A DNA stretch of 64,000 nt from DATFVA01 sp963721075 (GCA_963721075.1 CAVRHV010000016.1:121104-185103); one strand, 5' to 3'. Positions 37,651-47,454 are shown, numbered from the stretch's first letter. Translations and numbers: made by a program. Notes: generated by a model not told the origin, from the letters alone.

Positions 37651-38388
37651 TTAGTTTATAGAACTTTCGTCAATATCTGCATTAGAATAAACGTTCTGAA
37701 CATCATCATTATCTTCAAGTGCTTCTATAAGCTTCATTACTTTCTCAGCATCCTCACCGGCAACCGGTACGGTATTCTTTGCGATCCACTGCAACGAAGC
37801 ATTCTCTATAGAAAGATCTTTATCGGCCAGCGATTTCCTGACAGGTTCAAAGCTTTCAAGAGGAGTCTGTATCTCGAAGAATTCCTCCTCCGACTGCAGA
37901 TCCTCGGCACCGGCGTCAAGTATTATCTCCATTATATCATCTTCTGTTTTATCCTGCTTCGGAAGAGAGATAACACCTTTGCGGTCGAACATCCATGCTA
38001 CAGAACCGTTCTCTCCCATACTGCCGCCGTATTTGCTGAATATGTGTCTTACTTCAGCAACGATCCTGTTCTTGTTATCGGTTGCAACTTCAACGAGTAT
38101 AGCAACACCGGCAGGACCATAGCCCTCATAAGTTAATTCATGATAAGTAACGCCTTCAAGTTCACCCGTAGCTTTTTTAATCGCCCGTTCGATATTATCC
38201 TGGGGCATATTTGCCGCTTTAGCGTTATCAACTGCCAGACGAAGTCTTGGATTTGCTGAAGGGTCACCTCCGCCCTCTCTTGCGGCTATTGTAAGCTCTT
38301 TGATTAATTTGGTGAACATCTTACCGCGTTTAGCATCCAGGGCGCCCTTTTTTCTTTTAATCGTTGCCCACTTTGAATGACCTGACAT
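37651..38388 (-). CDS. yebC: YebC/TACO1-family transcription or translation regulator
   Basis: 245 residues. Conserved N-terminus MSGHSKWATIKRKKGALDAKRGKMFTKLIKEL, then GGDPSANPRLRLAVDNAKAANMPQDNIERAIKKA and YEGYGPAGVAILVE, KYGGSMGENGSVAWMFDRKG. Members bind DNA or the ribosome; some help translation of proline stretches. It is in the conserved yebC-ruvC-ruvA cluster and directly follows recJ (one base apart). Confidence 0.96.
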   Translation of the reverse strand: MSGHSKWATIKRKKGALDAKRGKMFTKLIKELTIAAREGGGDPSANPRLRLAVDNAKAANMPQDNIERAIKKATGELEGVTYHELTYEGYGPAGVAILVEVATDNKNRIVAEVRHIFSKYGGSMGENGSVAWMFDRKGVISLPKQDKTEDDIMEIILDAGAEDLQSEEEFFEIQTPLESFEPVRKSLADKDLSIENASLQWIAKNTVPVAGEDAEKVMKLIEALEDNDDVQNVYSNADIDESSIN

Positions 38389-38389
38389 T

Positions 38390-40123
38390 TTAAGCTATAC
38401 TCCTATTTATATTTTCTTTTACTTTTATGTCTTTTATTTTGAACTGAGGGAATATCCTTCCGTCTCTTACAGTTTTGTCTATTGAATATACAACATCCAG
38501 AAGCTGACCTTCTCTTCCGATTATATCACAGTAGCTTCCCATATTGAAACCTATACAGTCGAATACTCTCTCACAGCCGTTTTGTTTGAATGAAACGAGA
38601 AGGTGATCATTTCCCACAATCCTGGGATTTCCCGCAACAGTAACTTCCTCCGATAAGAACACAGGCCTCATATTGCCGGGACCGAAAGGAGAGAATAAGT
38701 CAATAATTCTTAAAAACTTAGGTGTTATTTCTGAAAATTTAAGCTTAGAGTCAATATGAACCTCAGGAAAAAGATCTTCGGCAGTTACGGTTTCTCTTAC
38801 GATCTGATTAAACTTTGTCTTGAACTCTTCAATTTTATCGACCTCAACTGCTAGTCCTGCCGCAGCCTGGTGACCTCCGAAATGGATAAGCAGGTCCTCA
38901 CATTTCTTAAGAGCCTCGTATATATTAAAATTGGAAATACTCCTGGCGGAACCCTTTGCCACACCATCGACAGTAGTAAGCATAATAGTGGGACGGTAAT
39001 ACTTTTCAACAAGCCGCGAAGCTACAATCCCTATTACTCCGGGGTGCCAGGCTTCCTGGTGAAGTATAATCGACAATTCCTCTTTCAGATCAATTGTGCT
39101 TTCAACCAGTTCCAGTGCATTGTCGAAAGTGTCCACATCGATCTTCCGTCTTTCATAATTTTCCGTTTCAAGCACCTGGGCAAGCTTATGTGCTTCTGCT
39201 TTATCTTTTGTTATCATTAGCTCAACAGCACGTTCCGCATCGCCCAGTCTTCCCACCGCATTTATCCGCGGAGCGAGAGTGAATACTATCTGTCCCGTGT
39301 TCAGATTTCCCGGGTGAACATTACTCTTAGAGATCAGTGCCTCCACACCGGGACGGGGATTATCATTTATAATCCTTATACCTTCACTTACGAGCACACG
39401 ATTTTCATCAACCAGCGGAACGATATCGGCAGCACCTGCAAGTGCAACAAGATCAAGATACTGCATAGGCATCTCTCTTTTCCCGATCCTTTCAGCTACA
39501 CCCTGTGCAAGCTTGAAAGCGATCCCGGCTCCCGATAAGTATTTAAAAGGATAATTACATGTCGGCTTAAGCGGATCAAGCACTGCATAAGCATTCGGAA
39601 TTTGTTCTTTCGGCTGATGGTGATCGCAGATGATCAGGTCCATTCCCAGCTTATTTACAAGATCGGTTTCCTCTATTGCAGTAATACCGCAGTCGACTGC
39701 AATCATCAGAGAAGTGCCGCGGCTCTTGATATACTCAACTCCTGCCGCTGAAATTCCATATCCTTCAGTAAGTCTTTTGGGGATGTAATATTCAACATTA
39801 GCGTCCAGTTCCTTCAGAAAAAGATAGAGCACTGCAGTTGAGCAGGTACCGTCGACATCATAATCGCCGTATACAGTGATACGTTCATTTTCAGTTAATG
39901 CCTGTATGACACGGTAAGTTGCCGGTTCCATACCATCCATGAGGAAAGGATCGTGGAGTGAATCAATTGAAGGGCGGAAGAAATTTTTAGCCTGGGTAAA
40001 AGTTTTAATATCTCTTAAAACAAGAAGTCTGGCCAATACCTCTGAGATATTGAGCGAATCAGCCAGCGACCTTGTGTTATAGTCGTCGATGACCTCTCTT
40101 ATTTTCCAGCGTTTTTCTGGCAT
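38390..40123 (-). CDS. recJ: Single-stranded-DNA-specific exonuclease RecJ
   Basis: 577 residues. DHH phosphoesterase motifs: VYGDYDVDGTCSTAVL (motif I), MIAVDCGITA, LIICDHHQPKEQIPNAYAVLDP (DHH motif) and SGAGIAFKLAQ, then the DHHA1 domain with HPGVIGIVASRLVEKY and IHFGGHQAAAGLAV, and a C-terminal OB fold. It digests single strands 5' to 3' in recombination and repair. It heads the recJ-yebC-ruvC-ruvA run. The RNase P RNA lies just upstream on the same strand. Confidence 0.96.
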   Translation of the reverse strand: MPEKRWKIREVIDDYNTRSLADSLNISEVLARLLVLRDIKTFTQAKNFFRPSIDSLHDPFLMDGMEPATYRVIQALTENERITVYGDYDVDGTCSTAVLYLFLKELDANVEYYIPKRLTEGYGISAAGVEYIKSRGTSLMIAVDCGITAIEETDLVNKLGMDLIICDHHQPKEQIPNAYAVLDPLKPTCNYPFKYLSGAGIAFKLAQGVAERIGKREMPMQYLDLVALAGAADIVPLVDENRVLVSEGIRIINDNPRPGVEALISKSNVHPGNLNTGQIVFTLAPRINAVGRLGDAERAVELMITKDKAEAHKLAQVLETENYERRKIDVDTFDNALELVESTIDLKEELSIILHQEAWHPGVIGIVASRLVEKYYRPTIMLTTVDGVAKGSARSISNFNIYEALKKCEDLLIHFGGHQAAAGLAVEVDKIEEFKTKFNQIVRETVTAEDLFPEVHIDSKLKFSEITPKFLRIIDLFSPFGPGNMRPVFLSEEVTVAGNPRIVGNDHLLVSFKQNGCERVFDCIGFNMGSYCDIIGREGQLLDVVYSIDKTVRDGRIFPQFKIKDIKVKENINRSIA

Positions 40124-40167
40124 AATACTCTTTTAAGAGATAAAAAATTATAAAAGAACAAAACACT

Positions 40168-40602
40168 GCTCAGAACTATAAGCCGAATTCTGTAATCCCG
40201 CCGGAGCGGGACGGCAATTATTTGTCTTGGCTGCGCATTGCTGCACAGCTCCAGCGGTCTACCCGGAGATCATACCCGGTTTTATCGGATATCGAAGCGA
40301 ACAACTCCGCACTATTAAAAGATGAATCTCCATATTTGACCTTGCTTCGAGTGGGGTTTGCCATGACCCGTAAACGGGCTCCCTTGCGGGACCGGTAATG
40401 TTACCATTACCGCGGTAGGCTCTTAACCTGCCTTTTCACCCTTATCCCGATAAAAACCGGGACGGTATCTTTTCTGCGGCACTTTCCGTAGTTATAAGAT
40501 TGCTCCATACAACTCCCGGGTGTTACCCGGCACTCTGTTCTGTGAAGTTCGGACTTTCCTCCCTCCCGTTTTACCGGAAGAGCAATTGCCCGTTCTGAAC
40601 TA
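40168..40602 (-). ncRNA. rnpB: RNase P RNA, bacterial class A
   Basis: On the minus strand the ~435-base region starts with GTTCAGAAC and ends with a complementary GTTCTGAGC (helix P1). The universal conserved core GAGGAAAGTCCGAAC occurs near the 5' end, and ACAGAATTCGGCTTATAG, the P4 strand and 3' end signature, near the 3' end. GAAAGTGCCGCAGAAAAGATACCG and GGTGAAAAGG follow the expected order of conserved regions. It is the catalytic RNA that matures tRNA 5' ends. The exact ends are estimated from helix P1. Confidence 0.95.
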
Positions 40603-40795
40603 TGTTTTTATTCTTTAAACTCTTTTCAATCTCTTAAGTTTTTATAACTAAAAGAAATGATATTTATTATTTAACTGAAGCGAATATAATAAATTAAATG
40701 CCATAAGTCAGCAGAAAAGAGCTATAGGATAGTCTTTATGCAGATTTCCCTTAAAAAACAGATGAAAATAATTCTATATTTTTACGATCCCGGGC

Positions 40796-41530
40796 CTATT
40801 CTTCAGCAAGCTCAGCTATTTCCGGTGAAACCAGTATTCTGCCGCAGTATTCGCAGAAGAAAAGTCTGTTATTTCTTCTGATTTCAAGCTGTCTCTGCGG
40901 GGGTACGATGTTGTGGCAACCCGAGCAGGCAGATCTTTTTATTGTAGCAACAGCCTGGCCTTTTTTAGCTCTTCTTATTCTCATATATGCAGAATAATCA
41001 GGTTTCTTGGTCTGTGCCTCGATCTCTTTCCTCTGTGCACGGAGCTTTGCCTCTTCCTTTTCGTTAGCTTTAATGATCTCTTTAAGATCGGCTTCCTTTA
41101 CCTTCAGTTCCTCGTTGAGCTCTTCGAGCTGAGGACTAAGAGCTTCTATATCTTCCGCAAGTGTTTTGCTCTGATCGGCGAGAGCATCGTTTTCCGTTTC
41201 AAGCTTTGTCATCTGCTCTTCGGTATGATCGATCTCTTTAGTTAAGGCGTCATATTCTTTATTGTTCCGTACCTGGTAAAGCTGAGCTTTGAATTTTTTC
41301 TGATTAGCTTTCAGCTTTTCAACTTCTTCTTCATTCTCTTCTCTTTTTTCAAGCGACTCTTTACGTTTAGTCTCCTTTTCAGTGACCTGATCCTTTATAC
41401 CGTCTATCTTGTCCTGCAGTGCCTGAACGGCGTTTGGTAAATCCCCCCGGAGTTCCTCCAGTTCATCAAGCTGGTCATCAATCTGCTGCAATTCATACAG
41501 GGTTTTTAATCTGTTTACCAATTTATGCAT
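40796..41530 (-). CDS. Coiled-coil protein with C4-type zinc ribbon
   Basis: 244 residues. Residues ~10-170 form a long charged coiled-coil hairpin (LEELRGDLPNAVQALQDKIDG ... TKEIDHTEEQMTKLETEN). The C-terminal ~55 residues hold a zinc ribbon, CSGCH...CEYCGRILV. This is the DUF164/CT398-like family, linked in other organisms to flagellar, secretion or RNA functions without agreed activity. Its start overlaps the 3' end of nif3 by 8 bases, a frequent pairing in bacteria and a sign of co-translation. Confidence 0.88.
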   Translation of the reverse strand: MHKLVNRLKTLYELQQIDDQLDELEELRGDLPNAVQALQDKIDGIKDQVTEKETKRKESLEKREENEEEVEKLKANQKKFKAQLYQVRNNKEYDALTKEIDHTEEQMTKLETENDALADQSKTLAEDIEALSPQLEELNEELKVKEADLKEIIKANEKEEAKLRAQRKEIEAQTKKPDYSAYMRIRRAKKGQAVATIKRSACSGCHNIVPPQRQLEIRRNNRLFFCEYCGRILVSPEIAELAEE

Positions 41531-42645
41531 TCTCCTTTTTATTTATAAAAAATTTTACCGGATTTGTAGTTTTATTGTAATTAAAAATCTTTATCTGCTT
41601 GTTTAAAAAAGGTGTGAGCCGCTCCCTTACCTCATCCATCGCAAAGATCTCAGTCTCATAATGTCCTGCATCAATCAGCAGGATATCTTCTTCCGCATCC
41701 TGGAAAGTATGATATTTTACATCCGCCGTGATATAAGCGTCTGCACCGGCCCTGACAGCATCCTTTATATACTCGCTTCCCGAACCTCCGCACACGGCCA
41801 CATTTTTTATCTTTCTTCTTTCCTCTGCCGGAATACCTGAAGTTTTTCAAATTAATCTTATCGCTTACATATGTAAGGAACTCATCTATACTCATCGGCG
41901 AATCAAGTGTACCGAACGCACCGATACCGTGATTTACATTTTCATTATTAAGTGGATATATATCATACGCAGGTTCTTCGTAGGGGTGAACTTTCAGCAT
42001 CTCTGAAAGCACACTCTTTAATTTCCAGGAATCGACGAGGACCTCGAGTCTTACTTCATTAACCGTCTCAAAAACTTCTTTAGTTCCGGCCGCGGGATTA
42101 GTTTTTTCCGATCCTTTGAAAGTACCTTTTCCGGGGATCCTGAAGCTGCAGTTCGAGTATTCGCCGATCCTGCCGCCGCCGGCATTAAATATTGCTCCGG
42201 ATACTTTTTCCAGAGATTCCTCGGGAAGAAATACAACAAGTTTTACCTGGTTAGCGCTTAGTCGTGTCAGAAAATCGATATTATTAAGTCTGAGCTCCCT
42301 TGCAAGCCTGAAACTTACACCGTCTTTAGTATAATCAAGATTAGTGTGTGCCGAATAAAGTGTAATATCGTTTTTAATAAGTTTCTCAATAATCTGTGAA
42401 CGGGGGTCTTTATCTGTTGAAATCCTTCTAAGCGGATTAAATAGAAGGGGATGGTGTGAAATGATCAGGTTGCATGACTTCCTTACGGCTTCATCGACCG
42501 CAGAGGGTGTCACGTCAAGACAGAGGAAAATATTTTTTATATCTCTTTCACCCGATCCTACCTGCAATCCTACGTTGTCCCTTTCCCAGGCTGTTTCTTT
42601 AGGAGCCCATTGCTCCAGATATTTAATTATTTCAATGCACTTCAT
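41523..42645 (-). CDS. Nif3-like dinuclear metal center protein, one-base frameshift
   Basis: Deleting one base between 41811 and 41831 joins the frames 42645-41671 and 41801-41523 into a 373-residue Nif3/YbgI protein. Metal ligands: ISHHPLLF (His-His) and YSAHTNLD in the N-terminal part, and AGADAYITADVKYHTF and LLIDAGHYETE in the C-terminal part, with a YqfO-like insert between. The family binds two metals and may act as a GTP cyclohydrolase-like or hydrolytic enzyme; the function is unsettled. It lies between ispG and the zinc-ribbon protein; a terminator hairpin ends only three bases before its start. Confidence 0.9.
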
Positions 42646-42647
42646 AG

Positions 42648-42685
42648 CAAAAAAAATGCACTTCTAAGATTTGAAGTGCATTTTT
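42648..42685. terminator. Bidirectional intrinsic terminator between ispG and nif3
   Basis: AATGCACTTC at 42655-42664 pairs with GAAGTGCATT at 42673-42682. The T-run on the minus strand is eight long and that on the plus strand five. It should end the ispG transcript. Its T-run occupies the ribosome-binding position of nif3. Confidence 0.85.
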
Positions 42686-42773
42686 ATAATTTCTCTGCTT
42701 TTATGGTTTTTGAGGGAGCAGAATATTTAACAAGATCGAGAAATTTAAGTTTTTCTAAAATTAGTTTATCCAT
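42684..42773 (-). CDS. Possible 29-residue small protein
   Basis: An ATG at 42773 opens a 29-codon frame (MDKLILEKLKFLDLVKYSAP, then a Lys-rich end) that stops exactly at the base of the terminator hairpin, between ispG and nif3. Amphipathic helical character and the position directly before the terminator argue for a real small gene, but there is no clear ribosome binding site, so the call is weak. Confidence 0.3.
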   Translation of the reverse strand: MDKLILEKLKFLDLVKYSAPSKTIKAEKL

Positions 42774-42834
42774 ATCAAGTCTCTAAATATACCAGATCAT
42801 TATTTAATAATCAACAATCGAGCCAGTGCCCCGA

Positions 42835-44844
42835 TTAATTAATTGGATCGATCCAGTTATCGTCTTCTTTTATCAGCTCTATCAGTTCATCCACAGCGTT
42901 TTCAGCAGGCACATTTCGTTTAACAATATCTTTGGCGCGGTAAAGGGTGATCTTTCCTACTCCCGATCCCACATACCCGTAATCGGCATCCGCCATTTCG
43001 CCGGGACCGTTAACGATACATCCCATTACAGCTATTTTAACACCTTTCAGATGTTCTGTTCTTTTCCTTATTTTCTCCGTAGTTATCTGCAGATCAAAAA
43101 GAGTTCTTCCGCAGGAGGGGCAGGCAATATATTCGGTTTTTGATATCCTTACCCTGGCAGCCTGCAGAATTCCAAAGAGCGTACGGTTGATAACTGTTTC
43201 ATACGACTCATTAATATTTACAAATTTTCTGACCAGCTTGTTGTGATCATTAAACTCTTTTTCCTCGTCTTTTAATTTCCCTTTTAATGTAACCCAGACG
43301 CCGTCACCAAATCCTTCTATGAGCAGCCCCCCAAGATCCGTGGAGGCAAACAATCTCAGCTGATCGATATCGATATTATCGTACGTCCTTTTTATAATTA
43401 CAGGATTCTCAATCCCGTTGTTCATAAGTTCAAAGAAAGCTCTTCTCTGTTCAGCCATTCCATGAAGGTTGTCGGTTGTTAAAAGGATTACTGCAGTCTT
43501 ATCTGCTTTAAGCGGGTGCAGAATTTCAGGTGTAAGATCTTTTAATTCAAGCTGAACGATGTTGAGGGAAGCCGAACGATCCTTTTCTTTGAGGAAAACA
43601 TCAGAAGAGATCAGCGGATAGCCCTTACGGTCTTTTTTCCAGGATTCATAGTTCCTTATCTGCTTAAGACTTGTAGGGAGTTCAAAAGGTATATCGTGAT
43701 TACCGGTAAATAACATGTCGGCCGCGCTGTCGCTTACATTCCACTTATCTGTTTCCGCATTATAACGGTAGCCAATATCAGCGAGATCTTTTGGATTCGA
43801 TATGGTCCGGTTAGAATAATCGGCCGCGACAACAGGCACATTAGATCCGCCTATATTCAGCACCTCAAATGTATGTCTTTTCTTATACTCCAGCGGATCG
43901 ATAGGTACAACAGTAACAGGAATGATCTCTTTGTGATTTTTTCTGTTCTTATATCTCTCCACCAGTTCAATAGCCACGGGAGCTTCAAATTCCGGATCCT
44001 CGGTGAGAGATACGCGCACAGTATCACCAATTCCGTCTTCAAGAAGAGTTCCAATACCGACGGCAGATTTTATCCTTCCGTCCTCTCCTCCTCCTGCTTC
44101 CGTTACTCCCAGATGCATGGGATAATTCATTCCCTCTTCTTCCATTTTCATTACAAGCAGCCGGTATGCCTGAACCATTACCTGTGGGTTGCTGGCCTTC
44201 ATTGAAAGGACGATCTCCCTGTAATTCAGGTCCTCACATATTCTTACAAACTCGAGCGCAGATTCAACCATGCCAAGGGGAGTATCTCCGTAACGGCTCA
44301 TTATTCTGTCGGAAAGGGAACCGTGGTTTGTCCCGATCCTCATCGCCGTACCGTATTCCTTGCAGATCCTGACAAGGGGTGTAAACTTCTCTCTTATTCT
44401 ATGAAGTTCCTCCTCGTACTGCTGATCGGTATACTCTATAATGTTAAACTTTTTACGATCGGCGTAGTTGCCCGGATTAACCCTAACCTTTTCAACAATC
44501 CTTGCGGCGATTTCGGCTGCATTCGGAGTAAAGTGGATATCGGCGATCAGTGGAACTGTATAACCCCGCTCCCTCAGTTCCTTTTTAATATTTTCAAGGT
44601 TCTGGGCTTCAAGTTTGCTGGGTGCGGTAATCCTCACATAATCACATCCCGATTCAACCATTCTTATCGTCTGCTCAACTGTTGCTTTTGTATCCATCGT
44701 ATCGGTGATGGTCATCGACTGTATCCTTATCGGATAGTCGCCTCCCAGCGGTATATCACCGATATTTACAACTCTTGTTTTATAACGGGAATATGAGGTG
44801 AGACTATTGCAGTATTTTTTTGCCTTACTTATCGATTCAATCAT
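42835..44844 (-). CDS. ispG: 4-hydroxy-3-methylbut-2-enyl diphosphate synthase, long form
   Basis: 669 residues, far longer than the ~370-residue E. coli type, as in Bacteroidota, Chlorobi and plants. N-terminal TIM barrel (IGGDYPIRIQSM-like start, VRITAPSK, RVNPGNYADRKKF, TNHGSLSDRIMSRYGDTPLGMVESA), an inserted middle domain (~residues 300-540), then the C-terminal [4Fe-4S] domain with CPSCGRTLFDLQ and GCIVNGPGEMADADYGYVGSG. It reduces MEcPP to HMBPP in the MEP pathway, partner of dxr at 22706. A terminator follows its downstream side. Confidence 0.96.
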   Translation of the reverse strand: MIESISKAKKYCNSLTSYSRYKTRVVNIGDIPLGGDYPIRIQSMTITDTMDTKATVEQTIRMVESGCDYVRITAPSKLEAQNLENIKKELRERGYTVPLIADIHFTPNAAEIAARIVEKVRVNPGNYADRKKFNIIEYTDQQYEEELHRIREKFTPLVRICKEYGTAMRIGTNHGSLSDRIMSRYGDTPLGMVESALEFVRICEDLNYREIVLSMKASNPQVMVQAYRLLVMKMEEEGMNYPMHLGVTEAGGGEDGRIKSAVGIGTLLEDGIGDTVRVSLTEDPEFEAPVAIELVERYKNRKNHKEIIPVTVVPIDPLEYKKRHTFEVLNIGGSNVPVVAADYSNRTISNPKDLADIGYRYNAETDKWNVSDSAADMLFTGNHDIPFELPTSLKQIRNYESWKKDRKGYPLISSDVFLKEKDRSASLNIVQLELKDLTPEILHPLKADKTAVILLTTDNLHGMAEQRRAFFELMNNGIENPVIIKRTYDNIDIDQLRLFASTDLGGLLIEGFGDGVWVTLKGKLKDEEKEFNDHNKLVRKFVNINESYETVINRTLFGILQAARVRISKTEYIACPSCGRTLFDLQITTEKIRKRTEHLKGVKIAVMGCIVNGPGEMADADYGYVGSGVGKITLYRAKDIVKRNVPAENAVDELIELIKEDDNWIDPIN

Positions 44845-45096
44845 TAATATTCAATTAACTGGTTACGTATATATAATATAATCTTTTTTAACTCTAAAAA
44901 GTTCCGTATTTAAGCCTGTCACACAAGCAAATATAACAAATAGCTTACTATCATTTAATGAAATTTTGTGCGAAAATCTATCCCCGCGTTTAATGATTAG
45001 AATTAAAGTAAGTTATTTTGTGAGCGCTATTTTTGAATTTATTGATTAAATTAAAAATATGTTAAATAATAATGTTTCCTGGTAAATTTTGATTAT
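44845..45096. other. Divergent promoter region of ispG and dnaG
   Basis: AT-rich, 252 bases between two outward-facing genes. It must carry both promoters. I see no clear TAnnTTTG box with a partner -33 site, no repeat and no RNA gene. Confidence 0.35.
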
Positions 45097-46989
45097 ATGA
45101 GGATTTCTGAAAATAAAATAGAAGAGATACGATCTGCAGCAAGTATTGTCGATGTGATATCAGGGTATGTACAGCTAAGAAAAAGGGGAAAGAATTTCCT
45201 TGGGCTTTGTCCCTTTCATTCCGAAAAAACCCCTTCTTTTACTGTTAGTGAGGAAAAGCAGATATTCCACTGTTTCGGCTGTCATACGGGCGGGAACGTA
45301 TTCAAATTCTTAATGGAATACGAGAAGATATCTTTCGTTGAAGCCGTCCAGGAGCTGGCGGAAGAGCTGGGAATTCCACTTGAGTTCGATCAGCAGGAAT
45401 CTGATGAACGTCAGTCGGAGCAGGAAATCCTCTACGATATCAACACTGAGGCTGCAAGATACTTCTCACATAATCTTCTGAATTCCGATGAGGGAGAAAT
45501 AGCACTGAATTATTTTCAGAACAGGAAGATAAAACCTGCTACGATGCGGGCATTCGGACTGGGTTATGCTCTTAACGGATGGGATAATCTCCTGCACTAC
45601 CTGCAGGAGAAGAAAATAGATATTGAAAAGGCTCTTACACTTGGACTGATCGGACAAGGAAAAGAAGGCAGATTATACGATAAATTTTCTTCCAGGATCA
45701 TCTTTCCCATTTTTTCACCCAACGGAAGAGTGGTGGCATTTGCAGGGAGGATACTTGAGAATAAGGAAGGGACCGCAAAATATCTTAACTCTCCCGAATC
45801 ACTTATATATACAAAGGGCCGTATACTATATGGATTGTCTCACGCCAAGGATGAAATAAGAAGGCTGGATAAAGCTATCCTTGTAGAAGGATACATGGAC
45901 CTTATTTCTCTTTACCAGAGCGGGATCAAGAATGTTGTGGCTGTTTCAGGCACCGCGCTTACAGAAGAACAGGTTCAGCTGTTATCGCGGTATACAAAAA
46001 ATGTTGTGCTCTTATTTGATGCAGATACAGCAGGAATAAAAGCTGCGATGAGGAGTATTGAACTGCTTCTTAAAAGAGACTTTGAAATTAAGATTGTTTC
46101 ACTCCCTGAGGGGGAAGATCCCGATTCATACGTGAACAATTACGGCAAAGAAAAGTTTGACGAACTGGTTAAATCGGCTAAGAATTTCCTTGAGTATCAG
46201 TCGGAGTACTATGAATCATTAGGTATGTTCGAAGATCCTGCAAAGACAACGGAAGCTATACGAGACCTGGTAAGACCCCTTGCCTTAATAAGTGATGAAC
46301 TTAAGGTTAATATCCTGATTAAGAATATCGCTAAAAAGTTCAACCTTAGAGAGAAACTGATAGAGAGTGAGTATGATAAGATTAAGGAAGGACTAACCAA
46401 ACAAAAGGCTGTTGAAGACAGCAGACAGCAAAGAAAATCAGCTCAGCAGGAAAAAACCGTGTTGAAATCTGAAGCCAGGCTGAATTTTGCGGATATTAGT
46501 CTGGAGCGGGAACTGGTTAAGCTTTTGCTGGAAGGAAGCAGGGAAACGTGCGACTTCATACTGCGCCATATTAAACCGGATGAGTTCAAAATAAGCATTC
46601 ACAAAGAATTAGCAGAACTCGTACATACGGCGGTTATGCATGATGAGGACCTGACAGCTGTATCGCTGATAGAAAAACTGGATAATGAAGAGGCAAAATC
46701 ATACGCAAGGGAACTCGCATTTGAAAAGTACCAGATCAGCAAAAACTGGGATGATATTAATCCATCGGATGATTCTGAAAAAACTTTAAAGAAGTATTCG
46801 TCCGATGCAGTCAGAAAGTTTAAGTTAAACGAGGTTGAGGAGAAAATTACTGTTCTGAAAAATGCCATGCCCTCGATTGATGATGAGGGTAAAAAAATTG
46901 AGTGTTTAAGAGAAATCAGAGACCTGACAAGAGAGAAGCAGCTGATTAAAGAGGATCTGGAGGGCGAAGATGTACCTCATGAGAACTAA
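45097..46989 (+). CDS. dnaG: DNA primase
   Basis: 630 residues. N-terminal CHC2 zinc finger with Cys38, His41, Cys59 and Cys62 (CPFHSEKTPSF ... FHCFGCHTGGN), the RNA polymerase core (~115-420) with KEGRLYDKFSSRIIFPI and the Toprim acidic motifs LVEGYMDLISLYQSG and LLFDADTAGIKA, and a C-terminal helicase-binding region (~480-630). It makes RNA primers for replication. It stands alone here, not in the rpsU-dnaG-rpoD order. Confidence 0.97.
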   Translation: MRISENKIEEIRSAASIVDVISGYVQLRKRGKNFLGLCPFHSEKTPSFTVSEEKQIFHCFGCHTGGNVFKFLMEYEKISFVEAVQELAEELGIPLEFDQQESDERQSEQEILYDINTEAARYFSHNLLNSDEGEIALNYFQNRKIKPATMRAFGLGYALNGWDNLLHYLQEKKIDIEKALTLGLIGQGKEGRLYDKFSSRIIFPIFSPNGRVVAFAGRILENKEGTAKYLNSPESLIYTKGRILYGLSHAKDEIRRLDKAILVEGYMDLISLYQSGIKNVVAVSGTALTEEQVQLLSRYTKNVVLLFDADTAGIKAAMRSIELLLKRDFEIKIVSLPEGEDPDSYVNNYGKEKFDELVKSAKNFLEYQSEYYESLGMFEDPAKTTEAIRDLVRPLALISDELKVNILIKNIAKKFNLREKLIESEYDKIKEGLTKQKAVEDSRQQRKSAQQEKTVLKSEARLNFADISLERELVKLLLEGSRETCDFILRHIKPDEFKISIHKELAELVHTAVMHDEDLTAVSLIEKLDNEEAKSYARELAFEKYQISKNWDDINPSDDSEKTLKKYSSDAVRKFKLNEVEEKITVLKNAMPSIDDEGKKIECLREIRDLTREKQLIKEDLEGEDVPHEN

Positions 46990-47012
46990 AAAGCCGATTA
47001 GTAAGTGGTAAT

Positions 47013-47035
47013 AAAAAAGCCGCAAATTATGCGGC
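47013..47035 (-). terminator. GC hairpin after dnaG
   Basis: GCCGC and GCGGC pair over a seven-base AT loop (47019-47035). The T-run lies on the minus side only (A6 at 47013-47018), so as an intrinsic terminator it faces leftward, although no minus-strand gene ends here. On the plus strand it may only be a 3' hairpin for dnaG. Confidence 0.4.
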
Positions 47036-47223
47036 TCAGTGCCCCTGCCATCTGATTAAGTTAATAATCAGGTGAAATTCTATTGTATTAATAGAGTAAA
47101 AAATGACGGATTCGGAAAATTGCTGAAAGATTTTTGGGATCCGTGAAAAATACTTTCCGCATTAAAATATATCCTTTCAAACTATTTATTTTTAATTTCC
47201 GTCCAATCAAATAAAATTTTAAT

Positions 47224-47454
47224 ATGAAGTACAGGCAGGCAAAAAACGGAAAGCTTCTGATAAATATTCTTCCGGACAAATGTGATTTTTGCGGATGCTG
47301 CGTGGGAGTTTGTCCTGAAGACGCAATTGAGCTTAAGGAAGCCGAAATAAATATAATCGATCCGAGGTGTACTAACTGCGCCAAGTGTGTGTGGAGCTGT
47401 CCTATTGAAGTTATTGAATTTAAGACTGAAGGAGTATTGGCGGAGCAGACATGA
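47224..47454 (+). CDS. 2[4Fe-4S] ferredoxin-type protein
   Basis: 76 residues. Two cluster motifs, CDFCGCCVGVCPEDAIEL and CTNCAKCVWSCPIEVIEF, each CxxCxxCxxxCP with two- to three-residue spacing as in bacterial-type ferredoxins. A four-base overlap with the following flavoprotein gene (ATGA) shows tight coupling, so this ferredoxin is the likely electron donor for that reductase. No membrane segment. Confidence 0.92.
   Translation: MKYRQAKNGKLLINILPDKCDFCGCCVGVCPEDAIELKEAEINIIDPRCTNCAKCVWSCPIEVIEFKTEGVLAEQT

Noticed and set aside
13647..42645. Programmed frameshifting as explanation for the split genes
   Set aside because: The break sites share no slippery heptamer or downstream structure and involve unrelated genes; all need removal of one base. 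Random insertion error fits better. Only IS3 orfA/orfB has a plausible slippery site.
47013..47035. Plus-strand intrinsic terminator of dnaG
   Set aside because: The T-run lies on the opposite strand; downstream on the plus strand the sequence is CAGTGCCC, without a U tract.
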